56,100 nucleotides of DNA. Source: JAKQDH01 sp029558835. Its GTDB lineage: Bacteria > Planctomycetota > Phycisphaerae > UBA1845. The stretch lies in NCBI GenBank assembly GCA_035356615.1, contig DAOQSN010000035.1, forward strand, positions 1 to 56,100. The letters are read 5' to 3'. The notes under the pieces are model-generated. The model was not told where the DNA came from. It saw nothing but the letters and a program-made list of their open reading frames with translations, and made no database searches. The stretch's first letter is position 1. The number at the start of each line of letters is the position of its first letter. The translations under genes and the position numbers were made by a program. Positions 42,479 through 53,503 of the stretch are shown here, in pieces.

Positions 42479-43006
42479 CTACTGGGCGGTGATTTCGCCG
42501 CTGACGGGATCTATGGTAATTGTCAAGGCGGCGCCGCCACCGGCCAGTACAACGGTGGCCGCAGCGGTCTGGTCGGGCAGCCCGAAACCGTCGAAGCGCA
42601 GCTCCGTGTCGCCGCCGAGGCTGTAGCTCTGGATGGTAACGCCGGCCAGCGTGCTCGCCCGCCCGCTGCCGAAGACCACCAGGAACTGGCCGTTGCCGGC
42701 CGGATCGGCGACCGGGGTGTCCGGGGCGGAAACTTTGGCGATCCAGTAGCGGTTGTTGGCCTTGTCGACCTTGAGCAGGCAGGGATCATCCGGGTGGCTG
42801 ATGGACTCGTGCTGGGCGAACTCGAGGTCGGCCATCAGCAGGCGGGCGGCGCCGATCAACTGGGTGGCCGCGGTGGTCCCCGTCATCGGCAGGGCCAAGG
42901 CGGCCACGATCGCCAGGATCACCAGGACGATCATCAGTTCGACAAACGTGAACGCGACCCGACGGTCCCGACCCCACGTCAAGTGCTTCGCCTGCCACCC
43001 CCTCAT
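42479..43006 (-). CDS. Type II secretion pseudopilin, GspH-like
   Basis: 175 residues. A short basic leader ends before the prepilin motif A/FTFVELMIVLVILAIVAALALP (residues ~18-40), which the prepilin peptidase would cut and methylate. The C-terminal domain (AARLLMADLEFAQHESISHPDDPCLL...RYWIAK) matches GspH/FimT-type minor pseudopilins. The start overlaps the upstream stop by one base (TGATG). It is the last of three pseudopilin genes on this strand. Confidence 0.85.
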   Translation of the reverse strand: MRGWQAKHLTWGRDRRVAFTFVELMIVLVILAIVAALALPMTGTTAATQLIGAARLLMADLEFAQHESISHPDDPCLLKVDKANNRYWIAKVSAPDTPVADPAGNGQFLVVFGSGRASTLAGVTIQSYSLGGDTELRFDGFGLPDQTAAATVVLAGGGAALTITIDPVSGEITAQ

Positions 43007-43821
43007 CAGCTTCCTCCCACCGTCTGGGGAGCCCGCAGCGCCGCCGCCACGATGAGCGGCTCGGCCAGGTCTCCCACGGCCATGGTCATGCGCAACGTGG
43101 CCAACCTGGCGAGCAGCGGGTCAGCCTTGTCCAGGGTAATGCTCAGCGCACCCACCTGTCGCGACCAGACCTGCTGCGGGAAGTACGCCGCGCCCCGGGC
43201 CGCCAGCGCCTGCTGGAGGTAATTGGTGCCCGTGGAGTAGGTCACGTTGGCGGTGGCAATCTGCGCCTGGCTCCAGCCCGCGGGCCAGACCGCGGCATAG
43301 AAGCGCAACTGCTTCGTGCCGGTGTCAAACTCCAGCAGCCCCAGTTCGCCGAGGTTGACGAGCTGATTGTCGTTGTCGTCGCGGAGCCACAACAGCAGGT
43401 GCGTCGCATCCGTCCCCAGGAACGCGCCCGCACTCAGGACCTTCGCGCGCAGGCGAGCGTCAAGCTGTTGACTGTGCACCACGGCCCGACGAACGTCAGT
43501 GCGCGTTTCGGTCGCCCGCGCGGTGGTAAACAACATGGACGCCACGGCCGCCCCGATGACGACCGTGATCGTCAGGGCGACCAACAGCTCCACCAGCGTG
43601 AACGCCGGCCGGCGCCCGCGCCCACCACGCCTCCCTGATCGACGCGCAGGGAATCCATACTCCTGCCCCCCGCACGTCGGCCCGCCGTATACCAGCCCCC
43701 TGCACGCCGGCTCGCCGTGTACCGGTCCCCTGCGTGCCGGCAGTGGGGGTGCGGGCGGCGCCCCGCGTGTGAAATCTGAGATTTGAGATTGGGTAAGCAT
43801 CTCGTCCAATCGCCCCATCAC
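43006..43821 (-). CDS. Type II secretion minor pseudopilin, GspJ-like
   Basis: 271 residues from GTG 43821, which overlaps the upstream stop as GTGA. The prepilin motif RPAFTLVELLVALTITVVIGAAVASMLF comes only at about residue 72, after a Pro/Gly/Arg-rich stretch. True prepilins have leaders of 5-25 residues, so either translation starts later (no good ATG is near) or the 5' end has been altered; the stretch ~43640-43760 contains a GC-rich imperfect repeat (three GCCGGC...CGTGTACC-like blocks). The C-terminal part resembles GspJ/PilW proteins (LRFYAAVWPAG, VGALSITLDKADP). Confidence 0.75.
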   Translation of the reverse strand: MMGRLDEMLTQSQISDFTRGAPPAPPLPARRGPVHGEPACRGLVYGGPTCGGQEYGFPARRSGRRGGRGRRPAFTLVELLVALTITVVIGAAVASMLFTTARATETRTDVRRAVVHSQQLDARLRAKVLSAGAFLGTDATHLLLWLRDDNDNQLVNLGELGLLEFDTGTKQLRFYAAVWPAGWSQAQIATANVTYSTGTNYLQQALAARGAAYFPQQVWSRQVGALSITLDKADPLLARLATLRMTMAVGDLAEPLIVAAALRAPQTVGGS

Positions 43822-44333
43822 GACGCCGGCGCCGGCACGAAGCGCACCAGCCGGGCCATTACCCGCGGCCCCGAGGTCACCGTGACAGTGACCGTCAGGC
43901 CGCTGACCGCAGTGGTGAACCCCGTCGGCTGCAGGCTGGTGGCCGCGACCGTGACGGAGCGGCTGAACTTCGCGTACGGAGCCGGGTACGCGGTACCGGT
44001 CGCGTCCTTCAGGGTGCCGACCGCCTCGCTGTAGTTGTGATAGTCGTCCACGTTGTCGAACAGCGTCCGCGAGGTCTCCCCCGCCTCCGGGCCCAGGGCC
44101 GAGGCACCCTGCGGATCGTTGTACGGCTTCGCCAGAATCTCCTCGAGCAGCGCCTGGGCCGCCTCGTTCGCCAGGCGCACGTCCACCGCCTCATACGCCT
44201 GCTGCGTGCCGGCGAACAGTGCCGCCGCCACGGCCGTCACCGCAAACGCGAGGATGACCGTGGACATCACGGCTTCGACGATGGTCAAGCCACGATGGCA
44301 ACGCTGCGGTGTTGGGGACATGTCCCACCTCAA
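43818..44333 (-). CDS. Type II secretion minor pseudopilin, GspI/PilV-like
   Basis: 171 residues; ATG 44333, or ATG 44321 four codons later. RGLTIVEAVMSTVILAFAVTAVAAALF is a prepilin N-terminus with Glu5 after the cleavage Gly. The remainder (AYEAVDVRLANEAAQALLEEILAKPY...) has the helix expected in type IV pilin-like proteins, followed by a beta-rich end. It is the first gene of the three-gene pseudopilin set. The major pseudopilin and ATPase are not in the window. Confidence 0.82.
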   Translation of the reverse strand: MRWDMSPTPQRCHRGLTIVEAVMSTVILAFAVTAVAAALFAGTQQAYEAVDVRLANEAAQALLEEILAKPYNDPQGASALGPEAGETSRTLFDNVDDYHNYSEAVGTLKDATGTAYPAPYAKFSRSVTVAATSLQPTGFTTAVSGLTVTVTVTSGPRVMARLVRFVPAPAS

Positions 44334-44499
44334 CCGGCGTCGGGCTGTCCGCCCACTCGAAAGGGCGGCGATGTTCGGCCGCCCTCCAAGGCGCGGTTAT
44401 CGGGCCAGCCGGCGCCCGCGCGCACGCCTGACCTGTTGTCATCGGCGCGTCCGTGCGGGCACGTGAGATAGTCTCACTGCCCGTCCGCCGGGGACCTTC

Positions 44500-46020
44500 C
44501 TACTGGATGTACCCCAACGAGCGCAGCGCCTCCAGCGTACGCTGGTCCACCGTCGGGGCCACGTTCGGGGCGGGCAGATCGCCCCAGGCCAGTTCGCGCG
44601 GAATCCCCGCGGGGTCCGGGTCTGCTTCGATGAAGCCACGCAGGGCCGCAAACAAGCGATCCCCCTCGGCCACGGGCTGCGGGGCAAGCTCCAGGGGATC
44701 GGTACGGAGATCGTAAAGGTGCTGTTCGCGAATCGGGCCGCTGCGTCCGATGCGGGCGGTGATCTTGCGGTGGTCGTGGATCAGACAGCGCCAGAGATTG
44801 CCGTTGTGCGAGTTGTTGTGGGTCAACCCGGAGTTGCCGCGGGCCTCCGACAGGAGCGGACGACTGAGCGGGGGCGCCAGCAGCGACCGGCCATCAAGGT
44901 CCGCCGGCAAGGGGAGGCCGACGGCCGCCAGCACCGTCGGGGCCACGTCGATCAGCGATACCGGCGCCGCGATCCGTCCGGCGGGCATGCCCTGATACCT
45001 GATGGCCAACGGAATGCGGATGATCTCCTCGTAAACGTACATCCCATGCGCAAACCAGTGGTCGTGCTCCATCATCGCTTCGCCGTGGTCCGCGCACAGA
45101 ATGACCAGGGCATCTTCGAGATACCCGAGCTGCTGATACTCACTGAGCAGCCTGCCGGCTTCCTGATCGGCGTAGGCGATCTCCTCGTCGTAGCGGTCGA
45201 CCAGGTCCAGTCCGTCGAGTTCGCCCTCGGGGTGAATGCCCCCGCCGCGCCCGGTCATGTCGATCATGCGGGGCGTGTCGTGCGTGTATCTTGCGGGACA
45301 TTCGGCCGGCGGCGTGTACGGCCCATGCGGGTCGATGTAGTGGAGGTAAAGCAGGTGAGGACGGTCCGCGTCGCAGTGGTTTCGCAGCCAGTCCAACGCG
45401 GCGTCGGTGGTACGGGCGGCCCGCCGCTCGAACATGTGCGGACGATTGGCCTCCACTTCGTCCACGCGATCGTCGTAGTGGTCAAAGCGCGCCGCCAAGC
45501 CGCAGGCGGCGTCCGAGAGCACGGCATTCGAAACGACGGCCGCCGTCTGGTAGCCGCTGCGCCGCAGGTGATCGGAGAGCAGAATGGTGGTGTCGGGCAC
45601 CTTCTGGCAGAGCAGACGCACGGCGTGGTTCTGCGGATAACGCCCGCTGAGCATGCCGATCACGCTGGGCGTCGTGATGGCGGCCGGGGCGTAGGCGCGC
45701 TCAAACACGGTGGCGCCGCCGAAGAACCGCTTAAGTTGCGGCGTCGTGTCCCGCGGGTAGCCGTGGAGGCTGGTGTGGTCCGGCCGCAGCGCGTCGATGC
45801 AGAGGATCAGCACGTTGGGGCCTTTCGCCGGCAGGGCAGGGACGGCGTGAAACGCCTCGACCGTCTGCCGCGCGGCCCGGCTGGGCTGCGGGCGCGCGAC
45901 AAGGGCCGTGGTGAGCGCCACCGCCGTGCCGACCAACAGCAGCCCGCAGGTGCGCCACCGGCGCGAACCGAAGGTCCCCCGTGTGTTGTCGGCCGGCGGA
46001 TGGCTCCGAAGATCGCGCAT
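44500..46020 (-). CDS. Sulfatase-fold (alkaline phosphatase superfamily) protein without formylglycine Cys
   Basis: 506 residues from ATG 46020. A membrane segment at ~27-45 (LLLVGTAVALTTALVA) anchors it or acts as signal. NVLILCIDALRPDHTSLHGY is the metal-binding start; LVILCADHGEAMMEHDHWFAHG holds the second Asp-His set; a C-terminal arm ends in LRSLGYIQ as in many sulfatases. At the nucleophile site the sequence is ITTPSVIGMLSGRYPQNHAV where a sulfatase has C/S-x-P-S-R-x-x-x-L-T-G. The Cys/Ser is Thr and the Arg is Val, so formylglycine cannot form. A Thr nucleophile, as in phosphotransferases of the superfamily, is possible. Confidence 0.85.
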   Translation of the reverse strand: MRDLRSHPPADNTRGTFGSRRWRTCGLLLVGTAVALTTALVARPQPSRAARQTVEAFHAVPALPAKGPNVLILCIDALRPDHTSLHGYPRDTTPQLKRFFGGATVFERAYAPAAITTPSVIGMLSGRYPQNHAVRLLCQKVPDTTILLSDHLRRSGYQTAAVVSNAVLSDAACGLAARFDHYDDRVDEVEANRPHMFERRAARTTDAALDWLRNHCDADRPHLLYLHYIDPHGPYTPPAECPARYTHDTPRMIDMTGRGGGIHPEGELDGLDLVDRYDEEIAYADQEAGRLLSEYQQLGYLEDALVILCADHGEAMMEHDHWFAHGMYVYEEIIRIPLAIRYQGMPAGRIAAPVSLIDVAPTVLAAVGLPLPADLDGRSLLAPPLSRPLLSEARGNSGLTHNNSHNGNLWRCLIHDHRKITARIGRSGPIREQHLYDLRTDPLELAPQPVAEGDRLFAALRGFIEADPDPAGIPRELAWGDLPAPNVAPTVDQRTLEALRSLGYIQ

Positions 46021-46391
46021 GCGCTGCTCCGTCCTGAGACTGACAGTCCCCAACGCCGCCCCCCTTCCAGAGAGGGTTTTGGGGAGGGTCACGTTCCAGC
46101 AGCGTTCCCCCCTCAGCCTACGCTCTCCCCCGACGGAGGAGAGCAGTTCTGTCAGGCGCTGCGCAGACCCCTATCGCCGCGCACGACGAGCGCTGCCCGG
46201 CGCGGGCCGGCCGGCGCGCAAGTTCTTATCGGAAACCAGCTTCGGAGAATCGACTCCCCGCTTGCTTACCCGTCAAACGTGTGCGACTTATCGGACTTCA
46301 GTCGTCACCGGGGTGCGCGGGCGCGGCGGACGGAGTGCCAAGCAACGGTTCGTGAGCTGCGCAAGACCGCGGAGGCGTCCCTCGCGCGCGG
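46021..46391. other. Intergenic region
   Basis: Between two same-strand genes. It contains a degenerate relative of the family R palindrome at ~46112-46145 (CCTCAGCCTACGCTCTCCC followed by GGAGGAGAGCAG). No gene is supported. Confidence 0.4.
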
Positions 46392-47666
46392 TCAGCGCCG
46401 CCAAAGGTCTTGCAGACTCAGGCGCGCCAGCGCTGGGCCGGGGGCGGGTTCCCCGACGGTGGCCAGCCCTACGTGTATCTCCCCTCGATTGGGCAGAAAG
46501 ACGACGCTTTGCAGCGTCAGGACCCCGCCGCGCATGGCCACCCCCGCCAGCAGCGTGCGGGCCCGGTCCACGGTGATGTGCTCCTGCCGGGCGGCGGCCT
46601 CGGTCAAAGCGGCGCTGAGGAACTCATAGCGCCCGCACGAACGTGCCGGGCCGCGCAGGCGATAATGATTCGTGCACACCAGGGCTGTGGGCGGAACAAG
46701 GTCCGTCGCCACGCCCGGACGACGGACGGATACGCCCTTCGCCTGCCCGCGCTGACCGTCATACTCAAGCACGGCGGCCACCGCGTCCTGGCCGCGATAC
46801 GGGACGCTGGCGTGGACGTTGTTCCCGCCCCGCACCGGGCGTTCCTCGAGCACCCGCTGCACGACCTCGAACGCGTGGTCGGCCGAGGCGCGTTCCAGGG
46901 CTTCGCGCAGCACGAACGATCGGGGCACGAACGGACCGGGGCCCTCCGGTGGCAGTCCCGGCGCATCGTGAATGCTGATGGTCACCCCGTCCTCATTCAT
47001 CGCCGTATACGCCCCGATCAGGCTGGGCCACGCAAGCGACACCCAGCGCCGCCGTTCCTTGCCCGGCTCCAGGTACACGATGAGCACGTGTTGGTTCGCC
47101 AGTGAATGCAGCGGGAAATCAAGGTTGCGCGCGGTGAGCGTCTCTCCCTCCGGTCCCAAGTCGCCCCAGACGGAGAAACTCGAACACATCATCTGGTTCA
47201 AGTCGGCGACCGCGTTGAGCACTTGCAGGTCCTGCACGTCCAGGTCGCGGCCCAGAACTTCGAGGCGGGTGCCGCGTGCCCCGCGCACCGCGCGCACCCC
47301 CGCGAGCATTCCCTCCAATTCGGCGAGCCGGTCCGGCTCAAACAGAAACTGCTGGGCGACGCGCTGGTGCAACGCCTCATAGACCGCGGGGTTGCCCAGC
47401 AGCTTCAGCTCGCCCAACACCGCCTGCATCAAAGGTAAGGCGTCCTCGCCGAGCAGATACCCATGTGCAAAGCCCTGCTCGAACGGGCTGCCCCACAACT
47501 TCAGGACTCGCACACCTTCGATCGTTTCCAGCGTCCCGTTGACCGTCGGCGGGGCGGCCGCCACCAGCACGGGCAGCCACAACACGCCCGCCAACACGAT
47601 ACGGTATCCGGACGGCCGGGCAGGCGCCCGGCTCGCGTGCCGCCGATGCCATGTTGCGTCTGTCAT
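46392..47666 (-). CDS. C45-family (acyl-CoA:6-APA acyltransferase-like) Ntn hydrolase
   Basis: 424 residues. A signal segment (YRIVLAGVLWLPVLVAAAPP, ~21-40) suggests export. LKLWGSPFEQGFAHGYLLGE is the family's N-terminal block. MMCSSFSVWGDLGPEGETLTARNLDFP contains the nucleophile C161, exposed by self-cleavage in this Ntn-hydrolase family, and the R-N-x-D motif. AYTAMNEDGVTISIHD and VCTNHYRL follow. Members cleave or form amide bonds (penicillin acyltransferase, phospholipase B-like). Substrate unknown. Confidence 0.87.
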   Translation of the reverse strand: MTDATWHRRHASRAPARPSGYRIVLAGVLWLPVLVAAAPPTVNGTLETIEGVRVLKLWGSPFEQGFAHGYLLGEDALPLMQAVLGELKLLGNPAVYEALHQRVAQQFLFEPDRLAELEGMLAGVRAVRGARGTRLEVLGRDLDVQDLQVLNAVADLNQMMCSSFSVWGDLGPEGETLTARNLDFPLHSLANQHVLIVYLEPGKERRRWVSLAWPSLIGAYTAMNEDGVTISIHDAPGLPPEGPGPFVPRSFVLREALERASADHAFEVVQRVLEERPVRGGNNVHASVPYRGQDAVAAVLEYDGQRGQAKGVSVRRPGVATDLVPPTALVCTNHYRLRGPARSCGRYEFLSAALTEAAARQEHITVDRARTLLAGVAMRGGVLTLQSVVFLPNRGEIHVGLATVGEPAPGPALARLSLQDLWRR

Positions 47667-47714
47667 GGTTACCAGTTCCTGACCAAAGGGGACCGCTCGA
47701 ATAGGAACCCGTTA

Positions 47715-47870
47715 GGGGTGGCATGCCCAAGCCTGCCGCAGGCGGGCGCCGCCATGCACCCTTCTCGAACGCACCGCGTGACACTACCTGTGGCATGGCG
47801 GCGCTGCGCTTGGCCATGCCACCCCGTCCCGGTTGTCGGTTCCCCGTCGTATGGAGTCGGGCAGGAGCGT
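47715..47870. repeat. Interspersed palindromic repeat, family C copy 2
   Basis: GTGGCATGCCCAAGCCTGCC, then GCATGGCGGCGCTGCGCTTG, GCCATGCCACCC and ATGGAGTCGGGCAGG, the same block order as at 4643-4790. It lies between two genes of the same strand. Confidence 0.6.
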
Positions 47871-47914
47871 CCGACGAGAGCACGATCCTCCGCATCGCCG
47901 CCCCAGGTTCTCCG

Positions 47915-48865
47915 TTACGCTTCGAGCAAGCGCTTCACGTGGAGCCCGGCCGACTCGGCCAGGGCGTCCAGGTGATAGCCGCCTTCCAGGACGCTGACCA
48001 GCCGCCCGCCGGCGTAACGCCGCGCGACATCCAACATCAGCTCGGTCATCCAGCCGAAGGACTCGGTCTCCAACAACATTGGCGCCAGCGGGTCGAGCCG
48101 GTGGGCGTCAAAACCAGCGGACAGCAGCACGAACTGCGGCTCGTACTTCTCGACGGCCGGCATGATCCGCTCGGTGAACGCCCGGCGGTACTCCGCGTCG
48201 CCCGCCCCCGGCCCCAGCGGACAGTTGACCGTGTACCCCTCGCCGGGGCCAACGCCCACTTCCTCCTCGAAACCCGTCCCCGGATACAGGGTGTGCGGAT
48301 GGCCGTGCAGACTCACGTAGAGGACGCGCGGGTCGGCCTCGAACGCGTGCTGCGTCCCGTTGCCATGATGCACGTCCCAGTCCAGGATCAGTACCCGCTC
48401 CAGCCCGTAGTGCCCAAACAAGTGATGGGCGGCAATGGCCACGTTGTTGAGCAGGCAGAAGCCCATCGACCGGTCCCGCTCGGCGTGATGGCCCGGCGGG
48501 CGCACGAGACAGAACGCGTTCTTGACCGCCCCGGTCATCACATCATTGACCGCGCTGATCACGGAGCCCGCGGCCAGTACCGCGATCACGTAGCTCTCCG
48601 GGCAGATGGCACTGTCGGGTGTGTCGATGAAGGGCATGCCCTGCTGGCAGGCGAGGCGGATGCGGTCCACGTAGTCAAACGCGTGGACCTTCAGCACCAA
48701 CCCCAGGTCGATTTCCAGCACCTCCACCGGCTGGCACGCGGCCGCCAGACCATTGCCGGCGAACTCCTGCTCCAGGCGCACGAGTCGCTCGGACCGCTCC
48801 GGGTGCCCCGGGCCGGTGTCGTGGTAGCGAAATCGTCTAAACTGAACCAAGCCGGTAGTGGCCAT
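47915..48865 (-). CDS. Histone deacetylase superfamily protein (class II-like/acetylpolyamine amidohydrolase-like)
   Basis: 316 residues of the arginase-deacetylase fold. N-terminal HPERSERL; RPPGHHAERDRSMGFCLLNN with the charge-relay H126-H127; LILDWDVHHGNGTQHAF with zinc ligands D164 and H166; VLLSAGFDAHRLDPLAPM with the third ligand; VLEGGYHLDAL at the end. It would remove acetyl groups from a lysine side chain or small amine. The polyamine module at 12.7-15.1 kb makes acetylpolyamines conceivable as substrates, but the genes are 33 kb apart and the class is broad. Confidence 0.93.
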   Translation of the reverse strand: MATTGLVQFRRFRYHDTGPGHPERSERLVRLEQEFAGNGLAAACQPVEVLEIDLGLVLKVHAFDYVDRIRLACQQGMPFIDTPDSAICPESYVIAVLAAGSVISAVNDVMTGAVKNAFCLVRPPGHHAERDRSMGFCLLNNVAIAAHHLFGHYGLERVLILDWDVHHGNGTQHAFEADPRVLYVSLHGHPHTLYPGTGFEEEVGVGPGEGYTVNCPLGPGAGDAEYRRAFTERIMPAVEKYEPQFVLLSAGFDAHRLDPLAPMLLETESFGWMTELMLDVARRYAGGRLVSVLEGGYHLDALAESAGLHVKRLLEA

Positions 48866-49084
48866 CTTCTTGCCCGCCGGTACACGGCATCTCCGCCGCC
48901 CGCCGGGGCGGCCTGCCCCACGTTCATTGTAGCGGCAAACCCGCCGCGAACCCAGGGCGAGCGCGCCACCCGGGCCTCACCACCCACGCACCATATCCGC
49001 CGGCGTTTGCCCTGCGGGAAGCGGGTGGGTACCCTTGCCCGCATGCGTCCAGGACATCCGCAGGCTCCGCGAGAGGACACTCCC

Positions 49085-50659
49085 ATGACCGAATCTACCG
49101 CTTCGCACTCCGGCGGCTTCAGGCCACACTGTTGTCCCCGCCCCCACCAGGGTGGCCAAGCGGCCGCCGGGCTATCGCGCCGCGAGTTCATCGGCACAGG
49201 CAGTCTGGCCGTCGGCGCGGTTGCTCTGCACGGCCTGTCTTGGTCGGCCCTGGCGAGCAGCGCCGAGGAACTGCCCGCGCCGCCCGCACGCCGGCCACTG
49301 CGGGTCAAGCCCATCCTCGCATACGGCATTCCCCAGCGGCAGCCGCAGACGAGCTGGCGCTCCTGGGGTGGCCTCCAGACGGAGAAGGACGTCGCCGGCG
49401 AGGTCGCGCGCATCGGGGCGGAACTGGATGCCCTGAGCCGCGCCGCAGATTTCCCGGTCGGGATCCTGCCGGTAGGCAAGGTCCAGTCGGCCGAAGAGGT
49501 CGCTCAACTGGCGGACCTGAGCGCGGCCGATGCTCTGCTGGTCTATGCCGCCGGCGGCTGGATGGACATCTTCGACGCGCTCGGCCGGACGGGGAAGCCG
49601 ATGATCTTCTTCGTCCGCCACCGCTCCGGGCCGGTGTACTTGTGGTACGAGATCATCACGCCGCGCTACCTGCGCCAGCACACCGACGAGTTACAACTCG
49701 AGCACGTCCACTTCCAGGACGTGGTGGTGGACAGCCAGGAGGAGCTGTGCTGGCGGCTGCGCGCCCTGTGCGGGCTGCAGAACACCGTCGGCAGCCGCAT
49801 CGTGGCCGTGGGTGGGCCATCCGCTTGGTCGCAACCGCCCGGCGTGGTCCCCAATCTCGTCCAACAGCGCTGGGGACTGGACATCCGCACCGTTTCGTAT
49901 GACGAACTGGGCAGGCTCATTGAGACCGCCCGCGGCGACGAGGCGGCCGTAGAACGCGCTCGGCGCCGGGCGACCGAGTACCTCCGCCTGCCCGGCACGG
50001 CGCTCGAAACCGAGCGCGCGTTCGTGGATAACGCGTTCTTGCTGGAGGAGATCCTGCGCCGCCTGATGCAACAGGCCGACTGTGGCGCCCTCACGATCAA
50101 CGACTGCATGAGCACCATCATGCCCAAGGCGCAAACCACGGCCTGCCTGACGCTCAGCCTTCTCAACGACGCCGGGTATCTCGCGTTCTGCGAGTCCGAT
50201 TTCGTGGTCATTCCGTCAGGCCTGCTGCTGGCCGGCGTCGCGGGTAAGCCCGTGTTCCTGCAAGACCCTACCTACCCGCACGACGGCCTGATTACGCTCG
50301 CCCACTGCACCGCGCCACGACGCATGGACGGCAAGACGCCCGAGCCGGCCCGCATCCTCACCCACTTCGAGTCCGACTACGGCGCCGCCCCCAAGGTCGA
50401 GATGCGCAACGGACAGGCAGTGACCATGATCGTACCGGACTTCAAGGCCGAGCGCTGGGTCGGCCTGAAGGGCACCATCGAGGACAACCCGTTCCTGGAC
50501 ATCTGTCGGTCGCAGATTGACGTGCGCTACACGTGTGCTGATGCCCTCCTTGCCGAGCGGATGCCCGGTTTCCACTGGATGCTCGCCTACGGCGACTACC
50601 GGCGCGAACTGGGCTATGCCCTCAGACGCGTGGGCATTGCCTGGGAACAGTTGGCCTGA
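49085..50659 (+). CDS. Tat-exported protein related to L-fucose isomerase-like proteins
   Basis: 524 residues from ATG 49085. A twin-arginine signal (SRREFIGTGSLAVGAVALHGLSWSALA) lies at ~31-57, so a folded protein is exported. The rest looks like the fucose/arabinose isomerase-like superfamily: an N-terminal part asking LPVGKVQSAEEVAQLADLSAADALLVYAAGG, and a C-terminal part with CLTLSLLNDAGYLAFCESDF, GKPVFLQDPTY and a GxxEDNPF-like element. Those C-terminal motifs carry the metal-site Glu/Asp in isomerases. Export of an isomerase-fold enzyme is unusual. Activity is not certain. Confidence 0.75.
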   Translation: MTESTASHSGGFRPHCCPRPHQGGQAAAGLSRREFIGTGSLAVGAVALHGLSWSALASSAEELPAPPARRPLRVKPILAYGIPQRQPQTSWRSWGGLQTEKDVAGEVARIGAELDALSRAADFPVGILPVGKVQSAEEVAQLADLSAADALLVYAAGGWMDIFDALGRTGKPMIFFVRHRSGPVYLWYEIITPRYLRQHTDELQLEHVHFQDVVVDSQEELCWRLRALCGLQNTVGSRIVAVGGPSAWSQPPGVVPNLVQQRWGLDIRTVSYDELGRLIETARGDEAAVERARRRATEYLRLPGTALETERAFVDNAFLLEEILRRLMQQADCGALTINDCMSTIMPKAQTTACLTLSLLNDAGYLAFCESDFVVIPSGLLLAGVAGKPVFLQDPTYPHDGLITLAHCTAPRRMDGKTPEPARILTHFESDYGAAPKVEMRNGQAVTMIVPDFKAERWVGLKGTIEDNPFLDICRSQIDVRYTCADALLAERMPGFHWMLAYGDYRRELGYALRRVGIAWEQLA

Positions 50660-51013
50660 TCGTCCACGCTAGGGCGAAGCAGGAGGGGGGCTCCAACGGG
50701 CAGCCCGGGGCGTGACTCCGTCGAACCCGCGTGCAGCGGGCGTTATTCGGTCCCGCCGGGGTGGCAGACGGACACGCGGGCTGCGGCGGGGTGCGCGCCC
50801 CTGCTACCCGCCGGGGCCAAGAAGCGCAGTTAAGGCGGCCGCGTGGCGGGGGCTGACATCCCAGGCCCCTGACTTCAGCCCCTCCCGGGCCTGGCAGAAC
50901 GAGGGTTTCCGCACCGCCGCGGCTGCCGGGTGCGCCGGGCGGGCACTTGGGCGCCGGTACGCACGCCCCGCCGTGTGCGCCTTCGTCCTTCGCGGCGCCG
51001 CAAAGGAGCGACC
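50660..51013. other. Intergenic region before uvrB
   Basis: No gene or clear promoter is visible; the sequence is GC-rich with several small inverted repeats. I see no LexA-like box, but could miss a lineage-specific one. Confidence 0.4.
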
Positions 51014-52990
<1,977 letters not shown>

Positions 52991-53272
52991 CGAAGGAACA
53001 AGGCAAGAGGCAAGAGGGAGCAGACGGGGGATCGCCGATCCGAACCGCGACCGTAAGGGAGCGGATGCGGAATAGCGAATAGTGAATGAAGGACGGCGGC
53101 ACCACTATCCGAGCCTGAGCGGGAGCGAGGGGGCACGGGCGGGAATGGCCGAGTGCGAACGACGAATGAAGCGAGCACTGTAGGAGCCGCACAATTGAGC
53201 GAAGGTGTGTAGCCCGCGGTACTACCTTCGGTGCCGCGTACGGTTGGCGGACGCGGCAATCGCGCATCGCCT

Positions 53273-53330
53273 GACCCCGGAGGGGTCAAAGTCCGTAGCC
53301 CAGGGTGGCAACCCTGGGGTTTGAAGCCCC
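53273..53330. repeat. Intergenic repeat of the 'CCCGGAGGGGTC...GTAGCCCAGGGTGGC' type
   Basis: ACCCCGGAGGGGTCAAAGTC, CGTAGCCCAGGGTGGCAACC and CTGGGGTTTG follow each other. It has two small hairpins (CCCCGGAGGGG; CCAGGGTGGCAACCCTGG). I recall similar sequences between genes in many Planctomycetota, which is recollection and not a search. The surrounding 52991-53503 gap also has short direct repeats (GAATAGCGAAT) near 52975-53080 and no gene. Confidence 0.5.
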
Positions 53331-53503
53331 CCCCTCTCTTTTCCATTCCGCTGCGGCCTCTCTCGGGGCCCAGGATACAAAGACACCCCGCGCGCCGCTG
53401 GGGACGCGCGGGGCGATCGAACGCCCGCCCTTCTGTCGGCAGGACAGAGTGCTTGCCCGAAGGCAACCCGCCTGCCTGTTGCCTTCCGCCGCCGCAACGG
53501 ACG

